NCBI RefSeq assembly: GCF_003597395.2
Contig: NC_133770.1
Coordinates: 290,630,125 to 290,694,124 of the forward strand
Direction of reading: 5' to 3'
Length of the DNA: 64,000 nt
Source of the DNA: Chelonoidis abingdonii
Taxonomy: Eukaryota; Chordata; Testudines; Testudinidae
The first letter of the stretch is position 1, and each line of letters opens with the position of its first letter. Position numbers and translations under genes: made by a program. The notes beneath the pieces were generated by a model, which made no database searches, was not told the origin of the DNA, and worked only from the letters and a program-made list of their open reading frames with translations. Below, one piece after another: positions 46,407 through 59,305 of this stretch.

Positions 46407-47591
46407 CATTAATTCTTCCTCCTTTCTGAACAGGAGAGCAGGACTTCTAATGCCAGCTACCACAGACACCTGAGTGCACCGCCCTCTCACTGGGTCAGCT
46501 CCTACAAGCCCTCCTCACAAGAATAGTGTTTATTCACTTTACAAAGTAAATGGCACTTTGTGAGTTAGTAACTGCTTGCATGATCAGATCTATAGTGTGT
46601 TGGGAGACCTCTAAATCTGTACAGCTGGGCCCAGCCACACTTCCTGGGGTAGGTTTCCTGACAGTCCTGGCACTTGGGGAAAATCCTGTTCCCTCCTCCA
46701 CAATGAGTCCCTTGGTACTGGAACTTCCATGGTTTCACGGAAGAAGGGGGCAGACCCACACAGGCAACACATACCCTTCTGTATATGGAAGGTTCCTGTT
46801 TGGCTGGCTGAGTTCTAGGTCTGGAGGTGCCCTTAGATTGTGTTGCTGAATTCTCAAGCACAGAGAGCTAACTCTCACCCAGCCAAATCACAGACAAGTA
46901 GGCTTTACAAATCACCTCTCTCTCAAGTCACTAGACAAATTCCAACACCCTGACTTCTTCTGTGTGTCGACTTCATTCATTCCTGGACAGTTACAGTGCT
47001 TTCCAAAATGATCTGCAGCACTCAGTTGTGTGAATCCGGAGAGCCCAGACATGCAGCTCCAAGTGACAGGTGCGAAGCCAGCTCCTGAGTCACCAGCACA
47101 ACTTCCTGCTAAGCCACCCCGGGCTTCCCTGGGAGATCTCCCTTCCAAGCACCAAACTGTAACACATTTCGTTTGTCAAATCTGTGCAGATTGCAGCTTG
47201 AAGTGTGACATATCCACAGGCGACTTTGCTTGCCAAAACCAGAGATAATTCTGTTGCTAAAAGCTCTACATCCACATGAGAGTCACATGCATCGGTGTGG
47301 ACAGCTTGCGCGCAGCAAAAAAAATGTTGTCCTTTCATTTAGGCTCAAGGCCAAGTTATTCTCTGGGAGATAAGGCTATATTTGAGGATGGCTGATCTCA
47401 GAGCCCAGCTGTTTTTCTCTGCAGCAATGTTATTAAAAGGCCAGTTCCTGGTACCCTTACAATGAGTAGCACCATAATCAATTGATTTCAATCTGATCAT
47501 AATGGAGTGAGATACTATTCCACATGACAGGTATTAGACTCTGACCCCAAGTTCTCCTCACTGGGTTTTGTGTACTCAGGATCATTTGCTA
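46407..47591. other. unassigned non-coding sequence
   Basis: 1.2 kb without a recognisable element or gene. Confidence 0.4.
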
Positions 47592-47599
47592 ATTATGGG

Positions 47600-47963
47600 T
47601 AGGGCTACGATTCTGTCACGGAATCCGTTACTTCCGGAGACCTCCGTGACTTGAGCCCCCAGTGCCTAGGAGCTGCAGGGTCCTCCTGCCACCCGTGGCG
47701 GCTGGGAACTGCAGGGCCCCAGGAGTTCCTAGCCACCGCAGGCGGCGGAGGTGTCCTGAGCTTGGAGCCATGAACGGTAGGGGGACCCTGCAGCTCTGAG
47801 CTGGACCCCCCAGGGTGGTGTGAGGAGCCTGCAACTCCCCATTGTCATGCATATTTTTAGTAAAAGTCACTGATAGGTCATAGGCAACAAAGAAAAATCC
47901 ATGGAAGCCTGTGACCTGTCCATGACTTTTACTAAAAATATGAGTGACAAAATATTAGCCTTA
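47600..47963. mobile_element. hAT-like MITE (364 bp)
   Basis: tagggctacgattctgtcac and gtgacaaaatattagcctta are inverted. Flanks ATTATGGG (47592-47599) and ATTTTGGG (47964-47971) match at 7 of 8. A second internal hairpin uses agtaaaagtca (about 47859) and tgacttttact (about 47924). GC-rich left half, AT-rich right half. Confidence 0.7.
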
Positions 47964-47971
47964 ATTTTGGG

Positions 47972-49560
47972 CCCATCATTCCCACCAGAACCATGAGTGG
48001 AGGGGACTCTATATGCACAGACCCTCAGCTGTCTTTGCAATGGCATCCCCTCATCCCCCAAACCACGAGGAAGGGAATTATGGGAAGAGAAGTCAGGCCA
48101 GGGACAGAGCAGAAAGCTGGAGCAGGAATAGTCATCCTCCTTCCCTGGGCCCCTCAAAGGCTAGGGCAGAAAGGCATCACAACAGACTGAATCATCCTTC
48201 CACTCCCGCCCCCCTTCTCCACTGCAGGGATTCCACCTCAAGTGCGGGAGTTCTGGGGGCAGCATGGCAGCAGAGCCTTGGCAAAGACTGTAGCAGGGTA
48301 GCTGAAGAAGTTGCATTGAATGCAGTTAGTTTTTCTTTTGGAGAGAAGCAGTAGCAGCAGTGATGTTCTGTAGGTTTCTCTGTTTCTTTCCCCTCTGTTG
48401 GCTGTCCGGCTGGTCTGTTAGTGTGATGCCGTTTCCAGAGGAGCTGGGGTGGCCAGCGTGCTGGAGCGAGACGCAGCAGCCGAGCAGGTTTCACTGGGGC
48501 TGGCGGCCATGGTGGCCACATTGGTAATGGTCTATTACAAGGGAGAGCTGACATCCTGATGGAATAACTGGGGAGAAATCTCCATGAACAGCAGCTAGCT
48601 GACAGAGCCTCCCATGACTCTGGCTCTGCAGCAGACGATCAGGCCCTGTAACTTTTACCCAACACTTTCAAAACTCCTTGGCCGAGTTTTCTTCCACCTT
48701 ATGCCCACCCTGCTGCCCCTTCCTGCATGCTGCTGAGCCACAGTTCCTGACAAGCAGAATGAGCGACATTTTTTTTCAGAACCTTCTCTCTGAAGAGATA
48801 CAGCAGCATGACATGACTAGATTCTCCCCCTTGTAAGAAACAACATTACAAAGCCGAGGGGACGCATTTCATTAGCATCCTCAGCCTCTGCAATATTGTA
48901 CATTTCAGTGCCTGAGTGCTCCTGGAGTACTGTGACCATTTACTATTCAGAGCCACTAGTCGTTTAATTTATTGTCTCAGCTGATGGCAACTTTTCGAGT
49001 TCACCTGGTAGCTTTTGTGCTCTTTTTAACTGTTCATTTTATCCAGAAACACACACGTGACCTAAATGACCAATCACAGCGAGCAGCCTAGCTCAAAATT
49101 TGCGAAGGGCATGTTGAAAAATTGGCATTGTTCCACCATGAGCCTAACAGCTTAAAATAAACAAAATGTATTCAAAAATGTTTTGATAAAATTGCAAAGC
49201 ACTACTGAAATTGGAGCAACCTCAGGAACAGGCAAATATTTCACATAGCTGTAATGGTTGTCGCTTCACCTAACACAGTAGCTTCACTAAACAATAATTT
49301 AGGCTATAAATTCAGGACGAATAGACTATTCAATCCAAACTGCAGAGGAAAAATCTAAGCAGGGAGGAATATCATTACCCAAGTTGCTGTAAGGACAGAT
49401 TCTGGGGTTAAAACATGTCTAACACTTGCAAGAAGTAATTTGTGCACAATGACCACAAATGGTCAAGATCTGGGTTTTAGATTTGTTCTGAAAGACACTA
49501 CCTCTATGTAGCACAATTGCCCAGCCCACCATGCAGAGACATTGGGTTCATAATTGACTC
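47972..49560. other. unassigned non-coding sequence
   Basis: 1.6 kb. Overlapping frames at 48.0-48.55 kb on both strands reflect GC-rich sequence; none shows a domain. Confidence 0.4.
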
Positions 49561-50090
49561 AGTCAGAAGCAACATTTAGGTGCTGATCAGGCCTCAACTG
49601 GAGTATTGTGTCCGGTTCTGGGTGCCACATTTCAGGAACGATGTGGACAAATTGGAGAAAGTCCAGAGAAAAGCAACAAAAATGATTAAAGGTCTAGAAA
49701 ACATGATCTGTGAGGGAAGATTTAAAAAAAAATGTTTTTAATCTGAAAAGGAGAAGACATGGTAACTTTTCAAGTACGTAAAGGGTTGTTAAAAGGAGAA
49801 AAATTGTTGTTCTTAACTTCTGAGGATAAGAAAAGAAGCAATGGGCTTAAATTGCAGCAAGGGAGGTTTAGGCTGGGCACTAGGAAAAATGCTTCCTGTC
49901 AGGGTGGTTAATCACTGGAATAAATTGCCTAGGGAGGTTGTGGAATTTCCATCATGGAGATTTAAGAGCAGGTCAGACAAACACCTGTCAGGGATGATCT
50001 AGATAATACTTAGTCCTGCTATGAGTGCAGGGGACTGGACTAGATGACCTCTCAAGGTCCTCTCCACTCCTATGATTCTGTAAAAAAAAA
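49561..50090 (+). mobile_element. CR1 LINE 3' part
   Basis: caactggagtattgtgtccg (RT thumb), gagaaagtccagagaaaagc, gggcttaaattgcagcaaggg, then the 3' end ggactagatgacctctcaagg and ctatgattctgtaaaaa. Frames are broken by A-runs. 5' truncated. Confidence 0.8.
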
Positions 50091-50822
50091 TTCTAGGAAT
50101 CATCCATACAACTTCCTGCAGTAACTGGATGTTTTGTGGAGGATTCTTTTCCAAAATACTGATGCAGTACACCTGCCCCAGTGCCTGATTTTACAAAGCA
50201 TTGAACTCCTCCTGTGAGGGCACCAAATCCCTCACAGACAGTGCTCAGCCTCTCACAAGACTCGACTCTTAGCAGGCGAGAGCTGACAGGATGAACAGCA
50301 TCGGGTAATACAACCTGTTGGCCAGATCTTAAACTGACATCTCGTTTATCCTCCAAATAATGAGGAGAGGTAGGTATGAGGATAAACTAAATCCTCTTGA
50401 GTTTATCACACTGCTACAAGCCAAAAATAAATACATCACTGCATCTCTATGATTCTCCGTTGCACAAGTCAGTGGGGGCATATTTAACACAGTGACTGTT
50501 TGGTTCCTGGGGACTTTTTGTAACCTAACTGTTAACACAGAACTGTACTGATGAATCACCTCACAATATCCCCCAGCTGGAGGCCTATTATCCTGCAAGA
50601 CTTTTAAGCTTTATTTTTTCAATTAGCACTTTATAGTCCAATCACCACCAGGGAACATCAGGAGAAACTCCAGGAGATGATGCAATGCTACATCAAAACA
50701 TAATGTTAAGTCCTGTGAGGACATCCACTAAAACTGATGTGGGATTGCCTCTCCTTGTACTGACCTATCTTAACCTATAGTGTCAAGAGTTAACTGAAGC
50801 TAATGAGATTGCAGAGGTTTAG
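50091..50822. other. unassigned non-coding sequence
   Basis: Nothing supportable. Confidence 0.4.
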
Positions 50823-50830
50823 CCAGCAGC

Positions 50831-51066
50831 CAGAGGCGGCTCCAAAACCCAGCACACCAAGCACGTGCTTGAGGCGGCATGGTGTGGGGGGTCCACTGGT
50901 CCCGCGGCTTCGGCGGTCCACCAAAGCTGCGGGACCAGCGGACCCTCCGCAGGCATGCCTGCAGGAGGTCCACCAGAGCCACCTGCCGCCCTCCCGACGA
51001 CCGGCAAAGCGCCCCCCGCGGCATGCCACCCTGCTTGGGGCGGCGAAATGTCTAGAGCTTCCCCTG
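50831..51066. mobile_element. hAT MITE (236 bp) with perfect duplication
   Basis: cagaggcggctcc on the left pairs imperfectly with gagcttcccctg on the right. CCAGCAGC is duplicated exactly at 50823-50830 and 51067-51074. The GC-rich body opens frames on both strands, none of them genes. Subterminal words (ccaagcacgtgcttgaggcggc, gcttggggcggc) are inverted. Confidence 0.8.
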
Positions 51067-51262
51067 CCAGCAGCAGAATTTAGCCTGCAGAACCTCTATT
51101 GCCCATGATGATGCCCAAGGGGGGGAGGTGGGAGCTTGACTTTTAGAGTGCAGTTGGAGATTGAGAGGCTGGCAGATAGGAAATGCAATCAACCATGTTT
51201 TGGGTGCAACAGGAAAATCAGCTAGATACAATGGAGTATAGCACTCTGCACTGATAACATTG

Positions 51263-51565
51263 CAAAGGCTACGTCTTCACTACCCGCCGTATCCACGGGT
51301 AGCAATCGATTTCTCGGGGATCAATATATCGCGTCTCATCTAGATGCAATATATCGATCCCCGAACGCGCTCCTGTCGACTCTGGAACTCCACCAACACA
51401 AACGGCGGTAGTGGAGTCGACAGGGGGAGCCGTGAACATTGATCCCGCGCCGTGACGATGGTAGGTAAATCGATCTAAGATACTTCGACTTCAGCTACGT
51501 TATTCACATAGCTGAAGTTGCGTATCTTAGATCGATCCTCTCCCCTAGTGTAGACCAGCCCAAAG
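51263..51565 (+). mobile_element. palindrome-rich MITE, copy 2
   Basis: Ends ggctacgtcttcac and gtgtagaccagccc. Hairpins lie in series. 51315-51364 has cggggatc and gatccccg arms. 51372-51382 and 51414-51424 form a perfect 11-bp inverted pair around GTCGAC. 51469-51480 and 51525-51536 form a perfect 12-bp pair. Nested inside the last is cttcagcta (51489-51497) with tagctgaag (51510-51518). Non-coding. Confidence 0.75.
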
Positions 51566-53137
51566 TCACTGTTCAGGAATAGCCACATTTTAAGGCCTAT
51601 TTTTTCCCCCTGCAAATATACACATCCACCCAAATTGCTGAGGGAAATGGTAACATTTGATCATCTACCTACCTGCTTGCAGATGCAAGTTAGGTATGCA
51701 GAATGTCCAGTTGTTACCATTTTCACTTGCAAAATTAGAGGCCAAGGTAAACTGATCAGTGGGATCTAAGGGACATATTTTCACAGGTATTTAAGTGCCT
51801 GTGATGGGGTGTAAAAACCCCACACTGGAAAGGAAGAGGTTAAAGAGCATTGTGCATCCTGCCCCACCACAACTAGGTGTCTATCTGCATCTTCAGGCAC
51901 CTAAACACCTTTGAAAATTGTCCCTTAGTGCTTAAACGTAACTAATTCAAATAAATAAAATCAACCCACCCATCTCTGGACAAAAAGAGAAATAAAATGA
52001 TATATGAATCACCCAATTGCCAAACCAGGGTGTTTAATGTTAGGCACCTAAATCCATATCTGGTCAACTAATTATGTATTTAGGAGCCAATATGTCTTTT
52101 ATGTGCCTAAAAGCAGGACAACAGATGCCGAAGCATGGATTTAGAAATGTAATTGTTAGCAGCAGGGTCCAATTTTCATGCTTAAGTACCTCTGGTTAAT
52201 ACTTGGCGTTTATATATCATTTTGCCTTTTCAATGCCTGGCCAAAAAAACCCAACACATTAGCCATCACAGAACCTCCAGCAGGTAGGAAAGTCTTATTT
52301 AAAACCAGATATACGGGTACCACATACGGGTAGAGATCCCATAGTACCTTTTGCAACAGCAGGTTAACCCCCATTGTCTTGGCTAAGTCCCACCTCAGGT
52401 GACTATTTTCTACCTAGCTACATTTCCATTGCTGCTTTATTTAGAGAAGACATTCTTTGTGTCTTCCCCTATAAACAGCTGTCTTGTAATATTGATGCAT
52501 TACAACTCCCTCTTTTAACTCACAGGTGGCTGCATTTCCATGTTGGGTGAAACGATAGAGAGTTATACTGGAAAACACTTTGGAACCTGCCTGGATGAAG
52601 GAGACAATATAAATGTATAGCATCATATTAAACACCTAGCATAGCAGAGAGCCACTCGCAAGAAATGGCATCTTATTCTGAGGTGAAAGTTAAAAAACAA
52701 ACAAAAAAACCACAGAAAACACAAAAAAGCTTATTTTTTCCAAATCGTGTTTTATCATTGTCAATTCACAGTGCCCAATAGACACAAGATCCCGATCAAA
52801 GAGTTTGCAAGCTAAAATAAGATAGAAATCAAGGGATAAGGAAGTACCAAGGTCTTAAAAGGCTTTAATACAAACAAGTTCAGGATTCTGATGATGAGTG
52901 AACATTCAGGATACATTTCTGATTTTATCCTCATTTAATCAGTTAATCCATGCAACAGAATTCTCACACAGCATGAGAACTAACAGAAGGACAGAACAAT
53001 ACCTGGCAGACATATGATTTCATCAGGCAGTAAAGAGTAAACTGGAAAGCGTTTTGTTCTTTTGAATTAGAATAGATATCACTGCAAAACAGACTACGAT
53101 AGGGAACCTGATTTATTTGCAGACCCTTGTCATAAAT
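51566..53137. other. unassigned sequence with small inverted repeats
   Basis: 51768-51935 has outer inverted words (taagggacatattttcacaggt and ttgaaaattgtcccttag) around a short gatggggtgtaaaaaccccac insert that resembles the start of the LTR at 17.0 kb. The rest is AT-rich and unrecognised. Confidence 0.4.
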
Positions 53138-53164
53138 ACACACACACACACACACACACACACA
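53138..53164. repeat. (CA)n microsatellite
   Basis: Uninterrupted CA run, followed by atatcatacacacagatatagatacacacac. Confidence 0.9.
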
Positions 53165-53384
53165 TATCATACACACAGATATAGATACACACACTATTAA
53201 GCTTCTTTAGCTTTCTCTGATTGCAGACACAAAAAATGTCAAGATTATTCCTGAATACATAACTCAGACTGGAGTCAAAAAACTAAGGTATAGAGTAGCC
53301 AAGGCATAAGCTTAAGTAAAAGGAGGATTAGCTCATGCACAACTGAATGGAAAAAAGGTGCCACAAATCAAAATCTAAAGGCCC

Positions 53385-53500
53385 TGATCTTACCAATACT
53401 GGCATACATGCTTAGCTTTATGCTTATGAATAGTCCCATTGCCTTCAGTGGGATTACTCACATGCTTAAAGTTCAGCACATGAATAAGTGTCTGCAGGAA
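53385..53500. repeat. small inverted-repeat element
   Basis: catgcttagctttatgc and gtcccattgccttcagtgggattactcacatgcttaaagttcagcac form the two halves of an imperfect foldback centred near ttcagtggg. By eye it matches a dispersed foldback type. Confidence 0.4.
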
Positions 53501-54809
53501 TGTCCATGACACTGATACAGTTGCTTTAAAAAACTCTGATATAATCACCACTTGTGCCGAACTTTGAAAGTGTGTGATGAATCGGCTTGCATGTCAGTTT
53601 TTAGAATGAGGTGCACAAACTGCTAGTAACAGTTCGTTTACTACGTCATCTCTTTTTCTGTTTGCAAGTTCTCTGAAAACACATCATGAGTTTCTAAAAC
53701 TTGTTATTTGTAATTCTTTGCCAAATGCTTTCAGCATTGTACACTCGATTTTTTCTTGTTATTAAAGGAATGTACATTTACTGCAAATCTGAGTGAATTA
53801 AGGAGTGCTTTGAGTTTACTCCAGTCAATATAGATGACAGCACGTTTTCAAAGAGTGGATGTAGGAAGTGCTTCTTTTTAGTGTGATAGAAGATACATAT
53901 GTTCCTAAGCTTAAGGTCAAAACAATATGCTCAACCACAGGGTTTATTCCTAATGAGATGCATTCATTGATTTTAAGCTTGTAACTCTGTACACGTGACA
54001 ATGTGGTCTTTGCTCACAGAAGACAAGAAAGCATCTACTGACATATATGAAAAATAGGTTAAGTTAAACAGATCATATCCAAAATGTTAAAACCTGCTTA
54101 TAATTTTGGGAAATTCAAGGAAGTTTGAGGTTCTATGAAACTGCCCAAGAAAGTTCTGATTCAATCCAAATCTGCAGAATCTCTGTTTTAGAAGGTCTAC
54201 ATATGACTGCATGGCACTGTCAGATCAGAACATGCAAACTCATCCAAACAAATTATAAAATACGCAGCCATGAATCTGACAAATTGAAGATGTTTGTGAG
54301 TTGACACTGAGCAAGGAACATTAATTACCAAACAGCAGGAAAGCTGAACCACCCAAGAGCTGGTGCATTTATCTGAGCTAGAGACGTAACTGATGACTAT
54401 TGATGAAATTTTACAGAGGTCTGTAGAGCTATGCCAGTTTACACCCACTGAGGATCTATCCCATTATATCTTTAAAATCTCTTATTTTTCAGTGCTTGCA
54501 GAAATAGCGATGTATTGTACAAGACAATGTCTGTGTGAGAGAGATAAAAATATCCCCTGATAGACTGCTGGATTAGAAATAGGATTTCATTTAGCAACGC
54601 ACAAAACGGTGAACCGTTTGAGTGAAAATTATTATTAATCTTTTCAGCTCAATGCAACTTTTAAATTGTGTGGTGGCACAGTTGCTATACTTTCCTTGCA
54701 AGAAATCATTTTACATAATACTAGCATCGGTAGATAACAACAAACATTCATCCATAATCCTAAAGATATTTGTTCTGAAGAAAAGAACCACCACTTGATT
54801 CAATGTATA
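53501..54809. other. unassigned AT-rich sequence
   Basis: 1.3 kb, nothing supportable. Confidence 0.4.
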
Positions 54810-54935
54810 AATTGTAAACTCTTCCAGGGCAGGGCCTGTGTTTTTTGTTCTGCATTTGTACAATGCCTAGCACAATGGGACCCTGATGCATGACAGGGAA
54901 TCCTTTGTGTTACTGTAATACAAATAAATAATCCT
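54810..54935 (+). repeat. MIR-like SINE tail, plus orientation
   Basis: aactcttccagggcagggcctgtg...gtacaatgcctagcacaatggg...taatacaaataaataa is the complement of the tail text at 1.25 and 8.77 kb, here with its A-rich 3' end preserved. Confidence 0.65.
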
Positions 54936-56749
54936 CCTCCAATATTTACAGAAACTAAATTTCAACTGGGTTTTATTATGCATAGGGAAATGCTTACTAC
55001 ATAACATTTTCAAAAGCATCTAAGTGAGTTAGGCTTCTGAATTCCTCAGGGATCCAGGAAGATTTTACAAATTATACCTATTTCTAATCTTAGTGGAAGG
55101 AATCGTTCAGTCTGAAATCCTGCATTCTGAGGTTTTACCATTTCTCAGGTCCAGTTTCTTATTCTGGAGCAGTGGTAACTACTTCAGATCTCATTCAAAT
55201 TCAGAGAAGCTTGCTCAATTTTCAGACCCTGTCCCCTCAGCACAGTTTCACCCAAAGAAATAAATCTGCTCTGATTTTTCCCCACACATTACATCTCATC
55301 TCCTGAGAGAATTTTTCTGTGATGTTTTAGAGCTTTGGGTTCAGATACTCCTCTGTCTAGCCCTTTACAGGTGTGCATATGGAGTGTAAATAAGACATTA
55401 GAAATATTTTACCAACACCGCAGTCATTCATTTCTGGGAAATTTTCCTAACTTTTTTTTGGGTCATCCTGTCTCCAAAGTGACTTGGCTCTCAACCTTTA
55501 ACTTTGTAGTTGTGCTTGGGAAAGAGACCATGTAGAAATGCAAGGACAGACAAGGGATATATATAGATATAGATATATCACTTTGTGCAAGTCTTTTGTC
55601 TTAGATATATATAAAGACAAAAGACGTTTATAAGGAAACTTTCTGCAGACTGCACTGCTGCAGTTGTAGGACTGATCTAAAGGTAAGAATGGTCTAGGAG
55701 ACTGAGGAAATGCAGAGGACCAGGAGTCCATAAGGGTATATGGCAGGATGAGGCATGAAGATGAGGTCTGGGGACTGACATGCAATCAACCTTCATCTAT
55801 TGCTATCACATCAGCTAGCGCAGTGAGACTTTGTCTACACACACAAGTTGCACTGGCTTTTTTAATTGATGTAGTTAAATCAGTGCAATGCCTTGATTGC
55901 GACCTTTAATTGTTTATTTCTAGACTTCCCATAGTAGGTGTTTGTTTTGTTTCCAAGGTGTAGAGTTTTTGGAAATAAAACTTTTTTTCTCCTGCAAGGG
56001 GAGGAGAAGTTGTTTGCTGGATGCCACCCGAAATGCCAACCTTAAACACTTTTATTAAGTGCTCCTGTTCAGAAACAGCGCATTTCATGCTGCCAACTCT
56101 ACTAAGGCCCCTATCCTGCACACTTTGAACTTCCACTGAGGTCACTGTGGATGCATAAAGGGCACGATCACACGTTCCTTCTGCGTTGGGCACTTGACTT
56201 CTTTAAGAGCTCAGCACCCTTGAAAAATCAACAGCCAGATTTTCAAAGGGTCTGGCTTGTGATGCTGTGGAAGCTTATTCAGTGAGCTTGTGTGCCTGTT
56301 ACCAGGGGGCCAGGCAATAGAGCAGCTTACAGATATAACAGCTGTTAAGTCTATAGTTGCTTTAAAAATTAAAAATTAAAAACGTATGAGCAGTGTAAAC
56401 ACCAAGAAGGGAAAGAATTATTTAGGGTGCTCCAAAAAGCACCTCTCTCAATACTTTGTGAACCAGAGCAAAGAATTGTGGGATGCAGCTGAGGAGGACT
56501 CAGCTACAACTGAATAAAGGTGGATACTGTATGCAAAAGCCTGACAACCTGTGCATCACAACATAAGATCCCAGCAATAAAGGATAAGATCAGCATAAAC
56601 AACAGTATTTGGCACCTCTGAAGAGTCTGTCATGTGAATTCAGAGTGTTTCATCTCACCACACCCAGGTGAAGCAAGCAAGAAATATCATCCCCCATTTT
56701 ACAAATGCCGTTAGGCATAGAGGTGTTTGCAAAGAACAGATCAAAGAAA
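54936..56749. other. unassigned sequence with AT microsatellite
   Basis: (AT/GATA) run at 55555-55590. 55820-55890 (tttgtctacacacacaagttgcactgg) may be the end of a DNA MITE. No gene supported. Confidence 0.4.
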
Positions 56750-56788
56750 CTACATTAATTCTTTGCATCATTCTTCACTGCAGAGGAT

Positions 56789-57850
56789 GTGAGGGAGATT
56801 GCTACACCCGAGCAATTCTTTTTAGATGATGTATCTGAAAAACTGTCCCAAACTGAGGTGAGAGTAGAGGTGGTTTTGGATCTAATTGATAAATTGAACA
56901 GTAATAAGTCACCAGAACGAAATGGTAGTCATTCAAGAGTTCTGAAAAAACTCAAATGTGAAATTGCAAAACTACTAACTGTAGTTCTGCAATCTATTGT
57001 TCAAATCAGCTTCTGTACCAGATGACTGGAGGATACCTAAGGGGACATCAATTTTCAAAAAATACTCCAGAGGTGATCTTGGCAATTACAGGCTGATAAC
57101 TTCAATACCAAGCAAATTGGTTGAAAGTACAGTAAAGAACAGACTTATCAGACACATAAATGGACACCATATATTGTGGAAGAGTCAGCACATCTTCTGT
57201 AAAGGGAAATCATGCCTCACCAATCTATTAGAATTCTTTGAGGGGGTCATCACACATGTGGACAAGGGTGATCCAGTTAATATAATGTACTTGGACTTTC
57301 AGAAAGCCTTTGAGAAGGTCCCTCATCAAAGGCTCAGAAGCAAAGTAAGCATCAATGTGATGAGAACAAAGGTCCTCTCAAAGATAAGTAACTCCTTAAA
57401 ACATAGGACATAAATGGCAGGAATGAATGGTTAGTTTACTGAATGGCGAGAGGTAAATAGCAGTGTCCCTGAGGGATCTGTACTTGGACCAGTACTCTTG
57501 AGCATACTCATAAATTATCTTGGAAGAGTGGTAAACACTGAGATGACAAAATTTGCAGATGAAACAAAATTACTCAAGATAGTTAAGTCTAAAGCAAATT
57601 GCAAAGAATTACAAAAGGATCTCACAAAACTGAATGACTGAGCAACAAAATGGCAGATGAAACTCAATTATGATATATGCAAAGTAATGCACATTGGAAA
57701 ACATAATCCTAACTATATATAGAAAATGAGGGGTCTAAATTAGCTGTTACCACTCGAGAAAGATCTTGGACTCATTGTGGATAGTTCTCTGAAAAACATC
57801 CACTCAATGTGTAGCAGCAGTCAAATAAAGTTAAGAAAATGTTATGAATC
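56789..57850 (+). pseudogene. CR1 ORF2, RT fingers and palm relic
   Basis: Frames 56789-57025 and 56997-57413 carry LVESTVKNRLIRHINGH, CKGKSCLTNLLEFFEG and MYLDFQKAFEKVPHQRL. Then SVLGPVLL (about 57470) and KFADETKLLKIVKSKANC (about 57549) follow. The catalytic FADD reads FADE and LDFQKAFD reads LDFQKAFE. A stop splits the NDWATKWQM block (about 57640). Confidence 0.8.
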
Positions 57851-57890
57851 ATTAGGAAAGGGATAAATAATACAACAAAATACCATAATA

Positions 57891-57964
57891 CCTATATATA
57901 CACACATCTATATATACACATATATAGGCATGTGTGTGTATACACACACACACACACACACATA
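57891..57964. repeat. (TA/CA)n microsatellite
   Basis: Alternating tatata and cacaca segments with a gtgtgtgta/tacacacac inversion. It lies where CR1 text reads ctatata, so it may have grown from that word. Confidence 0.85.
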
Positions 57965-58400
57965 GTGGCAAGGCATCCTCTTGGTCTCACCAGCCTCAGT
58001 GAGACAGGCTTGGGGTAACACAGTCCCTCTTAGCTACACAGAGGCAGTCTGCGCCTTCTCTCTGAGCCAGTCTTTTAGGCTTGTTTTTCTCCCTTATGGG
58101 AGGGAATGCAGCCTCCCCTCCTGGTGAGGCTTGCTATCTTGCTGCTCCTCACCTACTGGCAGCTTAACTTCCCCCCTTCCCCCCAACAGGAGAGAGTTTA
58201 AAAAAAGGTCTCAGGCAGCCCTTAGTTGGAATCAGCTGATCTTAACTGACCTCAGATAACTCCCTCTCAACTGATCCTAATTGTCTTGGTAATCCTCTTC
58301 TCAGGTGAACTAATGACGCTGTAGTCACCCTCAGTTGATAGGGAGGAGGGCTTCATTACCTCTGTTGGATTGTTTTCTCCCCACACTTCACACTCTGTTT
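57965..58400 (-). mobile_element. LTR-like repeat inside the CR1
   Basis: Foreign to CR1. On the minus strand cctttttttaaactctctcc could hold a degenerate TATA, and pyrimidine-rich blocks (gggaggggaggctg inverted) recall reptile LTRs. Ends and duplication not found. Confidence 0.35.
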
Positions 58401-58405
58401 TCCAA

Positions 58406-58860
58406 GTTTATAAAATCATAGAAATCAGGGTTGGAAGGGACCTCAACGAGGTCATCTAGTCCAAATCCCTGCTCAAGCAGGACCAATCCAACTAAATATC
58501 CCCAGCCAGGCTTTGTCAAGCCTGACGCTTAAAACCTCTAAGGAGGAGATTCCACACCTCCTACGAACCCATTCAGTGGGTCACCACCCTCCTAGTGAAA
58601 CACTTTTCCTATATCAACTAAACTCCCACTGCAATTGAGACCATTATCCTTGTTCTGTCATCAGGTACCATGGCGAACAGTCTAGGAATCTACCTCTTAT
58701 GGAACCCTTTCAGATAGTTTGAAAGCAGCTATTCTAAATCCCCTCATTCTCCTCTTTCTGCAGAACTAACCAACCCAGTTCCCCTCAGCCTCTCCTCATA
58801 ATCATGTGTCCCCAGCTCTCCTTATAATTTGTTGCCTTCGGGATCTCTCTCTATCACATA
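58406..58860 (-). mobile_element. CR1 LINE 3' end, minus, nested
   Basis: atcatagaaatcagggttggaagggacctcaacgagg...ccccagccagg...tgttctgtcatcagg follows the subfamily of 28.94 kb, with many more changes. Inserted in the opposite sense to the host CR1. Confidence 0.75.
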
Positions 58861-58879
58861 GTAGCGCACAACACACAAT

Positions 58880-59305
58880 CACACACCAGTCTGGGGTCAC
58901 CTTGACTCAAAAAAGATATGCAAATTGGAAAAGGTACTCAGAAGGGCAAACAAACATGAATTAGGGTGTGGAACACTTCCATTGGGAAGAGATTTAAAAG
59001 ACTGGACTTTTCAGCTTGGAAAGACCAGCTATAGGTATGAAGAAGGTCTATACAATCATGAATGGTGTGGAAAATGTGAATACTGAATATTTTAACTCTT
59101 CAAAAACACAGGTAGGAACAACCCTGGGTCACCCAATGAAATTAATAGGCAGCAGTTTGAAAACAAACAAAAAGAAGTACTTCTTCGCCCACGCACAGTC
59201 AACCTGAGGAACACTGCCAGGGGTATTGTGAAGGGCCAAAACTATAGCCATTCAAAACTGCATACCACATTCAAGGAGGATAGGTCATGAATGTCTATTA
59301 GCAAA
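58880..59305 (+). pseudogene. CR1 ORF2 C-terminal relic, continuation
   Basis: caaaaaagatatgcaaattgg, gacttttcagcttggaaag, aagaagtacttcttcgccc and acgcacagtcaacctg follow the RT C-terminus of the same CR1 type as 26.2 kb, on the plus strand. Heavily frameshifted. Confidence 0.7.

Noticed and set aside
48003..48554. Overlapping frames on both strands as a gene
   Set aside because: No domain, splice sites or conserved pattern; GC-rich composition keeps several frames open at once.
50790..51108. Cluster of proline- and alanine-rich frames on both strands
   Set aside because: They lie within a GC-rich 236-bp MITE bounded by an exact 8-bp duplication.
53138..53164. CA runs as part of a CRISPR-like or tandem-gene array
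   Set aside because: Simple dinucleotide microsatellite with no spacer structure; none of the repeats in the window has the regular repeat-spacer form of CRISPR.
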